Assembly: GCF_000419765.1 (NCBI RefSeq)
Contig: NZ_ATTQ01000004.1
Location: forward strand, 357,818-421,817
Length of the DNA stretch: 64,000 bases
Reading direction: 5' to 3'
Source: Rhizobium mongolense USDA 1844
Lineage (GTDB): Bacteria > Pseudomonadota > Alphaproteobacteria > Rhizobiales > Rhizobiaceae
Part shown: in pieces, positions 26,892 to 35,936 of the stretch
Position numbering within the stretch: the stretch's first letter is position 1
How the letters are laid out: each line of letters begins with the position of its first letter
Program-made: the position numbers and the translations under genes
The notes under the pieces: generated by a model
Databases searched by the model: none
Seen by the model: only the letters and a program-made list of their open reading frames with translations
What the model was told of the DNA's origin: nothing

Positions 26892-27149
26892 TTAGAGGCC
26901 GAACCCGCCGATGCCGCCAGACTGAACGATGATCGTCGGGTCGGTAAAGTTGCGGAAGCCCAAGAGCGGAATGTCGCAACGGCGGTCAAACTTGCCGACC
27001 GGAGCGGTGCGCTGACAGTTCTCCGCGGATTTATAGGGATGCCCGGGGATCTGATACTCGCCCTTTTTCAGATCGAGATAGTCGTCCGCGCTTGCCCAGG
27101 AAGCGAATACAGCGCCGAGCGCTGCTACGGGAAGAGTGATCCTGTTCAT
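26892..27149 (-). CDS. Small secreted protein of unknown function
   Basis: An 85-residue protein with a cleavable signal peptide (cleavage probably after SWASA, near residue 21). The mature part begins DDYLDLKKGEYQIPGHPYKS and has two Cys residues (AENCQ and DRRCD) that could form a disulfide in the periplasm. It ends in a Gly-rich tail. I do not recognise the family. It stands alone, converging on the exporter. Confidence 0.6.
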   Translation of the reverse strand: MNRITLPVAALGAVFASWASADDYLDLKKGEYQIPGHPYKSAENCQRTAPVGKFDRRCDIPLLGFRNFTDPTIIVQSGGIGGFGL

Positions 27150-27258
27150 CGCAATGCCTTTCCCCTACTTGCGAGATGGCGGAGAATATCACGCAAACCG
27201 GATTGGACCTCGGGTGCAATGGGATTAGCCCTTGGGACGCTGCCTAACTTGACCGATG

Positions 27259-28766
27259 CTAAAATAGGGTAATCGAAGGCTTGCTGACCATCAGCCAGAG
27301 GGTGCCGATCACTGCCAAGAAGGCCGGAAACCCGCAGACGAACCAGATGTGGTAGAGCCGGAAATACTCCGCCGGCAGCTGTTCGCCAGCAGTGGCGGCT
27401 GCGCGTGCAAGATCGCGGAGCCTGACCTGTATCCAGACGACCGGCAGCCAGAAAAGGCCGGTAACGACGTAGAGGATGAGCGAGAGGGCGATCCAGCCTT
27501 CGCAGAGCGGCCAGCCGATGATGGTTGGCAAGCAGATAACCTGTCACCGGCTGGAGAACAGGACCTTGACGAGAGGTCCCAGCGGATCGCGCCAGAGTGA
27601 GGGCTCGAGCAGGGTTGCGCCTGCGAGATAGGCAAGGGAGACGGCGAACATGGCGAGAAGGACTTTGCGGGCGATGGGCCGGAAAAGAAGTGCTGCACCA
27701 AGCGCGTGTCGACGGCGCACGTGAAAAGCGTGAGCGCCATTGCAGCGGCGGGCGGCATGAAGGGTAGAAGATGCTGACTTGCCGCTTGTGGCAACAGAAG
27801 CGGAATGATGCCGGACAGCAGCCAGAACAGAGCGAGGCCGGCGACCATCAGCGGCTTCAGCAGATAGAGGCGCGCGAACCACAGATCCTGAATGCCCGAC
27901 GGATTGGCTGCCAGCGTGGCCGCGACTGAGCCGCTGCGGATGGCTGGAACCGTTCCATTGCATGTGACGCCCTTGGACATGATGGCCATGGCGGTCGAAC
28001 GCAAGGGCGAACGCCAGCCGAGGCGCCCCGCAATATCGGCGAGCCAAGTCACGGGTTTTGCCAGAGCTGCTGGGATGGGGATGACGGGCGCGTGCGGAAG
28101 GCCTAGCCATTGGCGGTGCAGTTTCACGATTTCGCAGAGCATGAGCGTCTCGCTGGATGCGAGTGCAATATCTTTTCCGGTGGGAATTTCGTCGCAGACT
28201 GCTGCGCTGACGGCTGCAGCGACATCTTTGATATCGCGTCTCAACCGGGCTTTGAGAATGGATAAGCGGCAACCCAAAAGGCATTGATGCGAGCGCCCGC
28301 AAGAGCGCTGATCGGCCATGGGAATTGCGGCCGACAACGAGTGCCGGACGCAAAATGACGTTAGGTAAACCACTTGACGCAAGGCATCATCGGCGCGGCG
28401 TTTTGTGGCGAGGAACGGCAGATCGGCAACTGGAGCATCCGTGTTTGCTGATATCTGGACGATCAGGGGGACGTCCGACGTCTTGGCCGCGGTATAGAGC
28501 GCCAGCATCGCATCTGCCTGCGATGCGGCAAGGTCGTCGGAAAACCCGTCCTGCAAGGCGCCTGCGCAAACGACCATATGCTGGTCTGTCAGTGTCTCTT
28601 GCCAATCGGCAAGCTGTGGTCATGTGGGCGAGATCGGCACGCAGCCAGCGGACATCGGGCCATTTTCCCGGCGGCCTGGGCCGCTCACAGCATGGCCATC
28701 GGCCACCAGACGGGCGGCGACGGCGGAGCCGATGAAACCTGTTGCGCCGAGAATCAGAACGTTCAT
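27259..28766 (-). pseudogene. Decayed SDR/DoxX-like oxidoreductase gene joined to a DUF2269 remnant
   Basis: From the ATG at 28766 the minus strand encodes a Rossmann start (MNVLILGATGFIGSAVAARL), then WPDVRWLRADLAHM, VVCAGALQDG, RPALVVGRNSHG, KDVAAAVSAAV, LWFARLYLLKPLMVAGLALF and AVSLAYLAGATLLEPSLW. Consecutive pieces lie in alternating frames, with switches near 28675, 28618, 28365, 28235 and 27710. A TGA at 27544-27546 follows. The same frame then continues into the second half of a DUF2269 membrane protein (WPLCEGWIALSLILYVV, ending 27259) that has no N-terminus. The reading is two neighbouring genes with several indels and a deletion at their junction. Confidence 0.8.
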
Positions 28767-28863
28767 GCGCCGAGATTATCGAAAAACCGCAAGGCGCATA
28801 GATTAGCTTGGCGGGCTGCATTCAAGCGCCTAAAGATAATATCCTATGCGCGGAGGCCTCGTC

Positions 28864-29496
28864 TTGCACGATCATCCTGATCATAATCACCATCATCATC
28901 ACGACAACCGCTATTCGGACATGCAGGCGCGGGTGAAGGCGCTGGAGACGGTGTTGACGGAGAAGGGGTTGATCGATCCGGCGGCGATCGATGCGATCGT
29001 CGAGACCTATGAGACGAAGATCGGCCCGCGCAACGGCGCCCATGTCGTGGCAAAGGCCTGGAGCGATCCGGCATTCGCCGAATGGCTGAAAAGCGATGCG
29101 ACGGCGGCAATTGCGAGCCTTGGCTATACCGGACGGCAAGGTGAGCACATGCGCGCCGTCTTCAATACGCCCAAGGCCCATAACCTCATCGTCTGCACGC
29201 TTTGCTCCTGCTATCCCTGGTCGGTGCTCGGCCTGCCACCGGTCTGGTACAAGGCGCCGGCCTATCGCTCGCGGGCGGTGATCGATCCGCGCGGCGTGCT
29301 TGCCGAATTCGGCCTGACGCTGCCCGCGGAAAAGAAAATCCGCGTCTGGGACTCGACGGCCGAGCTGCGCTATCTCGTCATTCCCGAGCGCCCCGAGGGA
29401 ACGGAAGGTTTGAGTGAGCAGCAACTTGCCGGTCTCGTCAGCCGCGATGCGATGATCGGGACGGCAATTGCGTCTGCTCCGGGAGCAGCCGCATGA
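28864..29496 (+). CDS. nthA: Nitrile hydratase alpha subunit (cobalt type)
   Basis: About 210 residues. The metal-binding claw is [10 protein letters not shown]; Thr after the first Cys and Tyr after the last are typical of non-corrin cobalt enzymes. NHase converts nitriles to amides by hydration. Downstream come [19 protein letters not shown] and the conserved C-terminus. The N-terminus is a natural His/Asp-rich stretch. I prefer the TTG at 28864 because GGAGG stands 7 bases before it; an in-frame ATG at 28846 lacks a site. It overlaps the beta gene by four bases. No amidase gene is nearby. Confidence 0.93.
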   Translation: MHDHPDHNHHHHHDNRYSDMQARVKALETVLTEKGLIDPAAIDAIVETYETKIGPRNGAHVVAKAWSDPAFAEWLKSDATAAIASLGYTGRQGEHMRAVFNTPKAHNLIVCTLCSCYPWSVLGLPPVWYKAPAYRSRAVIDPRGVLAEFGLTLPAEKKIRVWDSTAELRYLVIPERPEGTEGLSEQQLAGLVSRDAMIGTAIASAPGAAA

Positions 29497-30152
29497 ACGG
29501 GCCGCACGATCTGGGTGGACAGATGGGGTTCGGGCCGGTCGCGGCTGAAAAAGGCGAGCCGTATTTCCATGCAGAGTGGGAGAAGCGTGCGCTTGGACTG
29601 ACGCTATCGTGCGGGGCCTTCGGTGCCTGGACGATCGACGAGAGCCGGCATGCGCGCGAGAATATTCCGCCAGCTGATTATCTCTCCGCAAGCTATTACG
29701 AAATATGGTTGCGAGCGCTGGAAGTGCTGCTCGATCGGCACGGATTCGCAACCGCTGCGGAGATCGATATCGGCCACAAGCAAACGGCCGGAGCAGTGCC
29801 AGAACGGGTTCTGAAGGCGGATATGGTTGCGAACGTTCTGGCGCGCGGCGGCGCTTGCGACCGTCCGGTGGAAACGGCTGCGCGCTTTGCCGTCGGCGAG
29901 AAGGTCCGGACAAAGAATTTCAATCCGGAAACGCATACCAGGCTGCCGCGCTACGCACGTGCCAAGAACGGCGTGGTTGAGGCGGTGCAGGGGTCCTTCG
30001 TGTTCCCAGACGACAATGCGCATGGCAAGGGCGAGAACCCACAATGGGTCTATACCGTCGTTTTCGATGGCAGGGAAATCTGGGGCGAGGGCGCCGATCC
30101 ATCGCTGACGGTTTCGATCGATGCCTGGGAGAGCTACCTTGAGCCTTTATGA
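29493..30152 (+). CDS. nthB: Nitrile hydratase beta subunit
   Basis: A 219-residue beta subunit. It opens with [15 protein letters not shown], the family signature, and has [20 protein letters not shown] and [13 protein letters not shown]. The C-terminal SH3-like barrel has [20 protein letters not shown] and later [14 protein letters not shown]. It pairs with the alpha subunit as a heterodimer in the cytoplasm. The start overlaps the alpha stop (ATGA), and the next gene overlaps its 3' end. Confidence 0.93.
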   Translation: MNGPHDLGGQMGFGPVAAEKGEPYFHAEWEKRALGLTLSCGAFGAWTIDESRHARENIPPADYLSASYYEIWLRALEVLLDRHGFATAAEIDIGHKQTAGAVPERVLKADMVANVLARGGACDRPVETAARFAVGEKVRTKNFNPETHTRLPRYARAKNGVVEAVQGSFVFPDDNAHGKGENPQWVYTVVFDGREIWGEGADPSLTVSIDAWESYLEPL

Positions 30153-30510
30153 AATGGCGTCGCCGCTGACGCGATCGCCCCAACTGCCGAAATCCGCCGA
30201 TGGCGAGCCGGTCTTTCCCGAGCCCTGGGCGGCTGCAGCTTTTGCTATGACAGTGCATCTCCATGAACGCGGTCTCTTCACATGGAGCGAGTGGGCGGAG
30301 ACGCTTTCGGCCGAACTGCACAAGCCGGGCCGGGCGGTCGATGGCAGCGACTACTTCGACTGCTGGGTCGCGGCGCTATCCTTGCTCCTTGTCAACAAAG
30401 GCATCGCCGATGCCGGCGCCATCCTTTCGCTGCAGGAGAGCTGGCAGCGTGCAGCGGAAGCCACGCCGCACGGAAAGTCGATCGAGCTTTCCAACGATCC
30501 GCTGCGCTGA
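30139..30510 (+). CDS. Nitrile hydratase accessory protein (P14K/activator-like)
   Basis: About 123 residues, related to the NHase beta N-terminal domain and to cobalt-NHase activators. It has GEPVFPEPWAAAAFAMTVHL, the FTWSEWAETLSAEL motif and YFDCWVAALSLLLVNKGI. Such proteins help insert cobalt or swap subunits. The TTG at 30139, with GGAGAG before it, overlaps nthB by 14 bp; the ATG at 30154 is an alternative. Being third in the operon supports the role. Confidence 0.85.
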   Translation: MSLYEMASPLTRSPQLPKSADGEPVFPEPWAAAAFAMTVHLHERGLFTWSEWAETLSAELHKPGRAVDGSDYFDCWVAALSLLLVNKGIADAGAILSLQESWQRAAEATPHGKSIELSNDPLR

Positions 30511-30513
30511 TCG

Positions 30514-31296
30514 TCACGACGGGAACTGCTTGTAGCACTCCTCGGCCACCTGCCGCAGCATATCGCGCGAAATCTCGCCGGTAACGGCATAGCCGAGCTC
30601 GCCGTCGATCCAGTAGAATGTCTCGACATCGCCGGCGGAGGCGAAACGGAAGCTCGTCGTCCGGTTCGCCTGGTTGCGGCCGATGAGCGCGGTCAGGCGT
30701 TCGCCAGCCTGATTCTCGTACATGAACATCGCGCCCGGCTTTCCATCCACCGGCAGCAGCCGTCCGCCGACGAGCCGGAAGCCAAGGGACTGTAGATCCG
30801 GCACCTTCAGGTTCGGAATAGAAAGCCGCTTGCCGAGCCAGGTCGCCAGATGCGTTTCCTCGTTGGCGAAGACTTCGACAGGATGGCGGACCTCGCCGAC
30901 ATAGACCAGGAAGGCGTTCTGCGCCTCTGCCGGCAGTGTCTCGGAAGCGGCAAGCTGCAGTTCGGGTTGCTGGACGAGCGGAGGGCCGTAATGACCGGCA
31001 AGGGCGCCAAGCGCGAAGAGAGCGACGGCGGCTGCGGCAATGGCCGAACGTCTCGGCCAAACGGAAGCGCCATTTTCCGGCTCGACCAGCAGGATGTCGC
31101 TTTCCTTGGATTTTTCGTAAGGCGCGAACATTGAACGGATCGCAGCATTCTGCGCCTGCCACGCCGTCACCTTGGCAGCGTCCTCGGGATTGTCCTGCAG
31201 CCAAGCCTCGACACGGGCGCGGGCGTTTTCGGGCAGTTGCCCGTCGGCATAGGCGTGGAGGTCCGCTTCGGGCAGGGTCGAGTTGGTCTCGTTCAT
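30514..31296 (-). CDS. Anti-sigma factor, membrane-anchored
   Basis: A 260-residue protein. The cytoplasmic N-terminus ADLHAYADGQLPENARARVE resembles anti-sigma domains but lacks the HxxxCxxC zinc motif. One membrane helix lies at about residues 84-102, followed by a periplasmic part ending VTGEISRDMLRQVAEECYKQ. It overlaps the ECF sigma gene by four bases, so the two are made together; it presumably holds the sigma factor until an envelope signal arrives. It converges on the nitrile hydratase operon. Confidence 0.85.
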   Translation of the reverse strand: MNETNSTLPEADLHAYADGQLPENARARVEAWLQDNPEDAAKVTAWQAQNAAIRSMFAPYEKSKESDILLVEPENGASVWPRRSAIAAAAVALFALGALAGHYGPPLVQQPELQLAASETLPAEAQNAFLVYVGEVRHPVEVFANEETHLATWLGKRLSIPNLKVPDLQSLGFRLVGGRLLPVDGKPGAMFMYENQAGERLTALIGRNQANRTTSFRFASAGDVETFYWIDGELGYAVTGEISRDMLRQVAEECYKQFPS

Positions 31297-31808
31297 TTCG
31301 GTCTCCGAAGCGTAATCACATTGTCGGCCTTCATTCGGTCTCCAAGCCGCTGGCGCGCGCGCGACAGGCGCGACATGACGGTGCCGACCGGTATGTCGAG
31401 CGCGGCGGCCACCTCGTCGTAGGTATAGCCTTCGATGACAACCAGCATCAGCACGGCGCGGCTTTCCTCCGACAGGCTGTTCAGCGCGTCTTCCAGATGC
31501 AAACGCTCTAAGGGATCGGCGGTCGTCTCGGACGAGGGCAGGTCTTCGGCGCTGTCAAGCTCGACCATCATGTTGGGCGGGCTCTGGCGGCGGGTGTTGC
31601 GGTAGAGATTGGTCATGATAGTCAGCGCCCAGCCGCGCAGGTTCAGGCCACGCCACTGCGAACGGCGGGCAAGTACTTTCTCGACACAGTCCTGCAGCAG
31701 ATCCTCGCCGTCGGCGTCGGAGCGGGTGAGGCTTCGCGAATAGCGCCGGAGCGAGGGAAGGAGGGCCAGGATCTGGCCCTCGAATGTTTCGGGTGCGGGT
31801 GTCTTCAC
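31293..31808 (-). CDS. ECF-family RNA polymerase sigma factor
   Basis: About 171 residues from a GTG at 31808; the frame opens earlier, to 31856, but that would overlap the upstream gene. Sigma region 2 is RSLTRSDADGEDLLQDCVEK and LRGWALTIMTNLYRNTRR. Region 4 is SLSEESRAVLMLVVIEGYTY then DEVAAALDIPVGTVMSRLSR. It sits between a secreted YxFxxD protein gene and its anti-sigma gene, an ECF operon probably driving its own promoter. It is not the EcfG general-stress type, because no PhyR-like partner is present. Confidence 0.92.
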   Translation of the reverse strand: MKTPAPETFEGQILALLPSLRRYSRSLTRSDADGEDLLQDCVEKVLARRSQWRGLNLRGWALTIMTNLYRNTRRQSPPNMMVELDSAEDLPSSETTADPLERLHLEDALNSLSEESRAVLMLVVIEGYTYDEVAAALDIPVGTVMSRLSRARQRLGDRMKADNVITLRRPK

Positions 31809-31818
31809 GCCGGTCCAC

Positions 31819-32199
31819 TCAGGGTTTGGCAAGGTCCCAGTTGCCCCCCACGCCATCGCCGGTGATATCGCCCTTCTTGGTATCCTTCACCCAGAAATAG
31901 AGCGGCATGCCGTCCTTGGCCCATTGCTTTGTGCCGTCCTTGCGGTCGATGATCGAATATGCACCATCGGCCTTCGCATCGCCAGCGGCCATCAGCGGCG
32001 GCCAGTTCTTGGCGCATTGGTCATAGCAATTGGAAACGCCCTTCGTGTCCTTCTTGAAGGTATAGAGCGTCATGCCGTTTTCGCCGGCGAGCACCTTGCC
32101 CTTGGCGGATTCGACGGTCATGACCGGCGCTGCCGCGAATGCAACCGTTGCCGCAGCAGATGCGACGGCGAAAGCGATCACGAATTTTACGGATTTCAT
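31819..32199 (-). CDS. Secreted protein with Yx(F/W)xxD repeats (COG4315-like)
   Basis: A 126-residue protein with a signal peptide (cleavage near AFAAA, residue 23). The mature part carries two related repeats, GMTLYTFKKDTKGVSNCYDQ and GMPLYFWVKDTKKGDITGDG, each with the Tyr-aromatic-Asp motif. The family is described as predicted lipoprotein-like, but no lipobox Cys is seen here. The function is unknown. It is first in an operon with the ECF sigma and anti-sigma genes, so it is probably one of their outputs. Confidence 0.82.
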   Translation of the reverse strand: MKSVKFVIAFAVASAAATVAFAAAPVMTVESAKGKVLAGENGMTLYTFKKDTKGVSNCYDQCAKNWPPLMAAGDAKADGAYSIIDRKDGTKQWAKDGMPLYFWVKDTKKGDITGDGVGGNWDLAKP

Positions 32200-32241
32200 G
32201 TGGGTCTCTCCTCACGTTCGGCAGCTTTTTTGCTTACCGGA

Positions 32242-32272
32242 GATGAGACACCGGGAGCAGTGATTTTATTCC
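32242..32272 (-). promoter_or_regulatory. Candidate ECF-type promoter of the sigma operon
   Basis: On the minus strand, GGAATAAAA (32272-32264) is followed 11 nt later by GGTGTCTCATC (32252-32242). A GGAAT-type -35 with a GTC-containing -10 resembles ECF promoters. It lies about 45 bp before the first gene of the operon, where an autoregulated promoter would be. This is inference from pattern only. Confidence 0.35.
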
Positions 32273-32452
32273 ATGCGGCGTGAAAGATTTTTTGAATGAA
32301 TGCCGCGTTTGGTGCCGTGCCGGGAATGACCTGCTTGAACCAGAAACACTCGTCACTTAAATTACCGGCCATCGTTCGTTTCAACAGGATGTGTGCAGCA
32401 ATGGATTTCAACCCGATCGCAACGCCAATTCGCCTTGCCACCGGGGAACTCC

Positions 32453-34057
32453 ATGTCCATGCCTGCATTCATCACACTCTCCAATCTGTCGTGGTCCACG
32501 CCTGACGGCCGGCCGCTTTTCTCAAGTCTCGATCTAAGCTTCGGCGCGGACCGAACGGGTCTTGTTGGCCGCAACGGCGTTGGCAAGACCACGCTTCTCA
32601 AGCTGATCTCCGGCGAACTCCAGCCTCAGTCCGGGGCGATTGCATTAGGCGGCCGCTTGGGCGTGCTGCGCCAAAGCGTCCAGGTGGAAGCCGAAGAAAC
32701 GGTTGGTGATCTCTTCGGCGTGAGCGAGGCGCTCGCCGTCCTTCTGCGTGCCGAGGCGGGCGAGGCGACGGCTGAAGAGCTTGCATCGGCCGACTGGATG
32801 CTGGAAGCCCGGATTGCTGCGGCTCTCGATCGCGCGGGGATCGACGCTGAGCCCGAGACGCGTCTTGTGGCACTGTCGGGCGGACAGCGCGCGCGGGCAG
32901 GGTTTGCCGCGCTGATCTTCGCCGAGCCCGATTTTCTCATCCTGGACGAGCCGACCAACAATCTCGACCGCGATGGCCGCCAGGCCGTCATCGACCTCAT
33001 TGCAAACTGGCGGGCGGGGGCAATCGTGGTCAGCCATGACCGGGAATTGCTCGAAACCATGGACGCCATCGTCGAACTGACTTCGCTCGGGGCCACGCCT
33101 TACGGCGGCAACTGGAGCCACTATCAGAAGCGCAAGGCTTTAGAATTGGCTGCCGCGCGGCATGATCTCGCCGATGCCGAGAAGCGTGTGGCCGAGGTTG
33201 CCCGAAGCGCCCAAGCAACGGCCGAACGGCAAGCTCGCAGGGATCGTATCGGCCGGAAGAAAGCTGCCAGAGGCGACATGCCGCGTATCGTCGCCGGCGG
33301 CTTGAAGGAGCGCAGCGAAGCAACGGGCGGCGATAACGCCCGGCTTGCCGACCGCCGGTGTACCCAGGCGCTCGAAGACGCAGGCGCTGCGCGCGAGAAG
33401 ATCGAAATCCTGCAGCCCTTTTCGGTGACGCTTCCGCCGGCCGGACTGCCTGCCAACAAGGTCGTCCTGAAGATGGATTCGGTGACGGCGGGCTATCGGC
33501 CTGCCAAGCCGGTCGTCAGCGATCTTTCCTTCGCCATCGTTGGACCGGAGCGCATCGCCGTCACCGGCCGGAACGGTTCGGGTAAGACGACATTGCTGGC
33601 GCTTGTCACCGCGCAGTTGAAGCCCTGGACCGGGACGGTCTCAATCATGACCAAGTTCGCAATGCTCGATCAGCAGGTGAGTCTTCTCGATCCGTCGATT
33701 TCGATCCGCGACAACTTCCTGCGGATAAATCCGCGGGCGGTTGAAAATGCCTGTCGGGCGGCGCTCGCCCGGTTCATGTTCAGGGCTGACGCGGCGCTCC
33801 TGACCGTATCGACGCTCAGCGGCGGCCAGCTTTTGCGGGCCGGTCTGGCGTGCGTTCTGGGCGGACCGGAACCGCCTTCGCTCCTGATCCTGGACGAGCC
33901 GACCAATCATCTCGACATCGATTCGATCGCAGCGGTCGAGAGCGGATTGCGTGCCTATGACGGCGCGCTGCTGGTCGTCAGTCACGACGAAGTCTTCCTG
34001 GAAGGCATTGGGATTACGCGCAGGCTGGAGTTGCCTACGGGCCGTTTACCAGCTTGA
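32453..34057 (+). CDS. ABC-F family ATPase
   Basis: A 534-residue soluble protein with two ABC domains and no membrane segment. Domain 1 has Walker A GRNGVGKTTLLK, signature LSGGQRARAG and Walker B FLILDEPTNNLD. Domain 2 has GRNGSGKTTLLA, LSGGQLLRAG and LLILDEPTNHLD. The linker (about residues 225-330) is charged and helical. ABC-F proteins act on the ribosome in translation or antibiotic protection. The ATG at 32453 has GGGGA before it. The 3' end overlaps the converging DUF922 gene by 23 bp. Confidence 0.9.
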   Translation: MSMPAFITLSNLSWSTPDGRPLFSSLDLSFGADRTGLVGRNGVGKTTLLKLISGELQPQSGAIALGGRLGVLRQSVQVEAEETVGDLFGVSEALAVLLRAEAGEATAEELASADWMLEARIAAALDRAGIDAEPETRLVALSGGQRARAGFAALIFAEPDFLILDEPTNNLDRDGRQAVIDLIANWRAGAIVVSHDRELLETMDAIVELTSLGATPYGGNWSHYQKRKALELAAARHDLADAEKRVAEVARSAQATAERQARRDRIGRKKAARGDMPRIVAGGLKERSEATGGDNARLADRRCTQALEDAGAAREKIEILQPFSVTLPPAGLPANKVVLKMDSVTAGYRPAKPVVSDLSFAIVGPERIAVTGRNGSGKTTLLALVTAQLKPWTGTVSIMTKFAMLDQQVSLLDPSISIRDNFLRINPRAVENACRAALARFMFRADAALLTVSTLSGGQLLRAGLACVLGGPEPPSLLILDEPTNHLDIDSIAAVESGLRAYDGALLVVSHDEVFLEGIGITRRLELPTGRLPA

Positions 34058-34631
34058 GGATCAGCTGCTGGATGTTGCCGCCTTGGCCCATTTCGACCTT
34101 GTCGAAGTCGCGGCCCTGCTGGCGCTGGTAGCCGGAGAGTTCGCCGAGGCGTTTTGTCAGCACGACGCGGATCTTGCTGCAATCCGGATCGTCAGCAGCG
34201 GTGAGGCCGAGGCTGTAGGCTTCAATCGCCGTGACCATATGCTTTATGGTTTCGCCGTGCCAGCGCTCGTGGGCCTCGACGCCAGCAATGAAGCTGTCCC
34301 AGCTTGCCTTGGTTGCAGGTGGCAGCTGTGTCGTAGCCTTAGGCAGAGTGTAAGTGATGATCAGTTTCGGCCGCGCCACCGTCAGCCTGCAGGACCTGTC
34401 CGCCTGCGGCTCGTATTTCCTGGTCCAGGTGAGCTTGAAGGTCGTGTGCGCGATGACGCGCCCGATGCCAGCCTTCGGGCCGTGTTCGCCGATCGATGCG
34501 TAGAGCTCGGCGCCGGATTTGCCAGTGATTGTATAGGGCTTGACCTGTTCGACGGCCTGCCATTCCGCGTGGGCGGCAGCAGGTATCGGCAAGGCCACCA
34601 TCGTCAGGCAGAATTGAATGCTTCTTCTCAC
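34035..34631 (-). CDS. DUF922 family secreted protein, possible Zn-dependent protease
   Basis: A 198-residue protein with an N-terminal signal peptide (to about residue 22, AAAHA). It includes YTITGKSGAELYASIGEHGP and, near residue 120, the metal-binding-like motif EAHERWHGETIKHM, close to HExxH. This order is typical of DUF922, predicted periplasmic metal-dependent peptidases. Substrate and activity are unproven. It converges on the ABC-F gene with overlapping ends. Confidence 0.8.
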   Translation of the reverse strand: MRRSIQFCLTMVALPIPAAAHAEWQAVEQVKPYTITGKSGAELYASIGEHGPKAGIGRVIAHTTFKLTWTRKYEPQADRSCRLTVARPKLIITYTLPKATTQLPPATKASWDSFIAGVEAHERWHGETIKHMVTAIEAYSLGLTAADDPDCSKIRVVLTKRLGELSGYQRQQGRDFDKVEMGQGGNIQQLILKLVNGP

Positions 34632-34774
34632 GTGAATCCCTCAGGCAACGGGGCGACACTAAAGGGCGCAAAACCTGGGTTCAAGCGGCTGAAAGCAGGC
34701 GACCGCGCGGCGGCGACCTGCGGGCGCACTTTTCCACCTTGCTTCGCGGGCGCGAATCCTGCCAAGTCGCTCCC

Positions 34775-35902
34775 ATGCAATTTGCTCCGCAACAGGACGA
34801 AGCCCTGAAGGCCGTTTCGAAATGGCTGAAGGAGGGCCGATCGCCGCTCTTCCGTCTGTTCGGCTATGCCGGAACCGGCAAGACGACGCTTGCCAAGCAT
34901 TTTGCGGAGAACGTCGATGGCGACGTGCTGTTTGCCGCCTTCACCGGCAAGGCGGCGCAGGTGTTGCGCTCGCGCGGTGCCAGCAATGCCAAGACCATCC
35001 ATTCGCTGATCTATCGCCCGCGTGGGGAAGAGGCTGTCGAGGACGAGGAAACCGGCAAGACCTCGATGACGCCGATGTTCACCATCAACCGCCAGAGCCC
35101 GGTCGCCAAGGCGGCGCTGATCATCGTCGACGAATGCTCGATGGTCGACGAGGCGCTTGGAAAGGACCTGATGAGCTTCGGCACGCCGATCCTGGTGCTC
35201 GGCGATCCCGGCCAGCTGCCGCCGGTTTCGGGCGGCGGCTTCTTTACCAATCAGGAGCCGGATTACCTGCTGACGGACATTCACCGCCAGGCGCGCGACA
35301 ATCCGATCATCAAGCTTGCGATGCAGGTGCGCGAAGGCAACGAGATCATCTATGGCGAGTACGGCACCGCCCAGGTGATCTCCAAGAACGAAGTCAACCA
35401 GGCCTTGGTGCTCGATGCCGATCAGGTGCTTGTCGGCACCAACCGCACGCGGCGGCGCTATAACCAGCGCCTGCGCGAGTTGAAGGGCTTCACGGCGGAT
35501 TATCCGCAGACGGGCGACAAGCTCGTCTGCCTGCGCAACGACCCCGCCAAGGGGCTGCTCAACGGCTCGCTCTGGCAGGTGATGACGTCATCGAAGGAGA
35601 CGACGAAGCCGGGCATCAACCTGCTCGTGCGGCCGGAAGACGACGACATGGATCGCGGCGCGGCCAAGATCAAGCTGCTGAAGCAGGTTTTCGAGGATGT
35701 CGAAGGCGAAATCCCGTGGAATACGCGCAAGCGCTACGACGAATTCGATTACGGCTATGCGCTGACCGTGCACAAGGCGCAGGGCTCGCAGTGGAACAAT
35801 GTCGTGCTTTTCGATGAAAGCTGGGCCTTCCGCGATACGCGCGAACGCTGGCTTTACACGGCGATCACCCGCGCGGCGGAGACGCTGACGATCGTGCGGT
35901 GA
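34775..35902 (+). CDS. RecD-like/SF1 ATP-dependent DNA helicase
   Basis: A 375-residue helicase core. Walker A FGYAGTGKTTLAKHF is near the N-terminus. Motif II is IIVDECSMVDE, followed by LVLGDPGQLPPVSGG and the arginine motif TDIHRQARDNP. The C-terminal UvrD_C_2-like part has ALTVHKAQGSQWNNVV and YTAITRAAETL. It is a compact version without the long N-terminus of RecD2. The ATG at 34775 (MQFAPQQDEALKAV) is preferred; the ribosome site is weak. Confidence 0.88.
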   Translation: MQFAPQQDEALKAVSKWLKEGRSPLFRLFGYAGTGKTTLAKHFAENVDGDVLFAAFTGKAAQVLRSRGASNAKTIHSLIYRPRGEEAVEDEETGKTSMTPMFTINRQSPVAKAALIIVDECSMVDEALGKDLMSFGTPILVLGDPGQLPPVSGGGFFTNQEPDYLLTDIHRQARDNPIIKLAMQVREGNEIIYGEYGTAQVISKNEVNQALVLDADQVLVGTNRTRRRYNQRLRELKGFTADYPQTGDKLVCLRNDPAKGLLNGSLWQVMTSSKETTKPGINLLVRPEDDDMDRGAAKIKLLKQVFEDVEGEIPWNTRKRYDEFDYGYALTVHKAQGSQWNNVVLFDESWAFRDTRERWLYTAITRAAETLTIVR

Positions 35903-35936
35903 AGCTGCGGAAACGGTGGCGGCCGTTGCCGGAACG

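Noticed and set aside
28864..28920. His-rich N-terminus of the nitrile hydratase alpha subunit as an engineered tag
   Set aside because: The surrounding codons and gene order are natural, and His/Asp-rich starts occur in rhizobial homologues as far as I recall.
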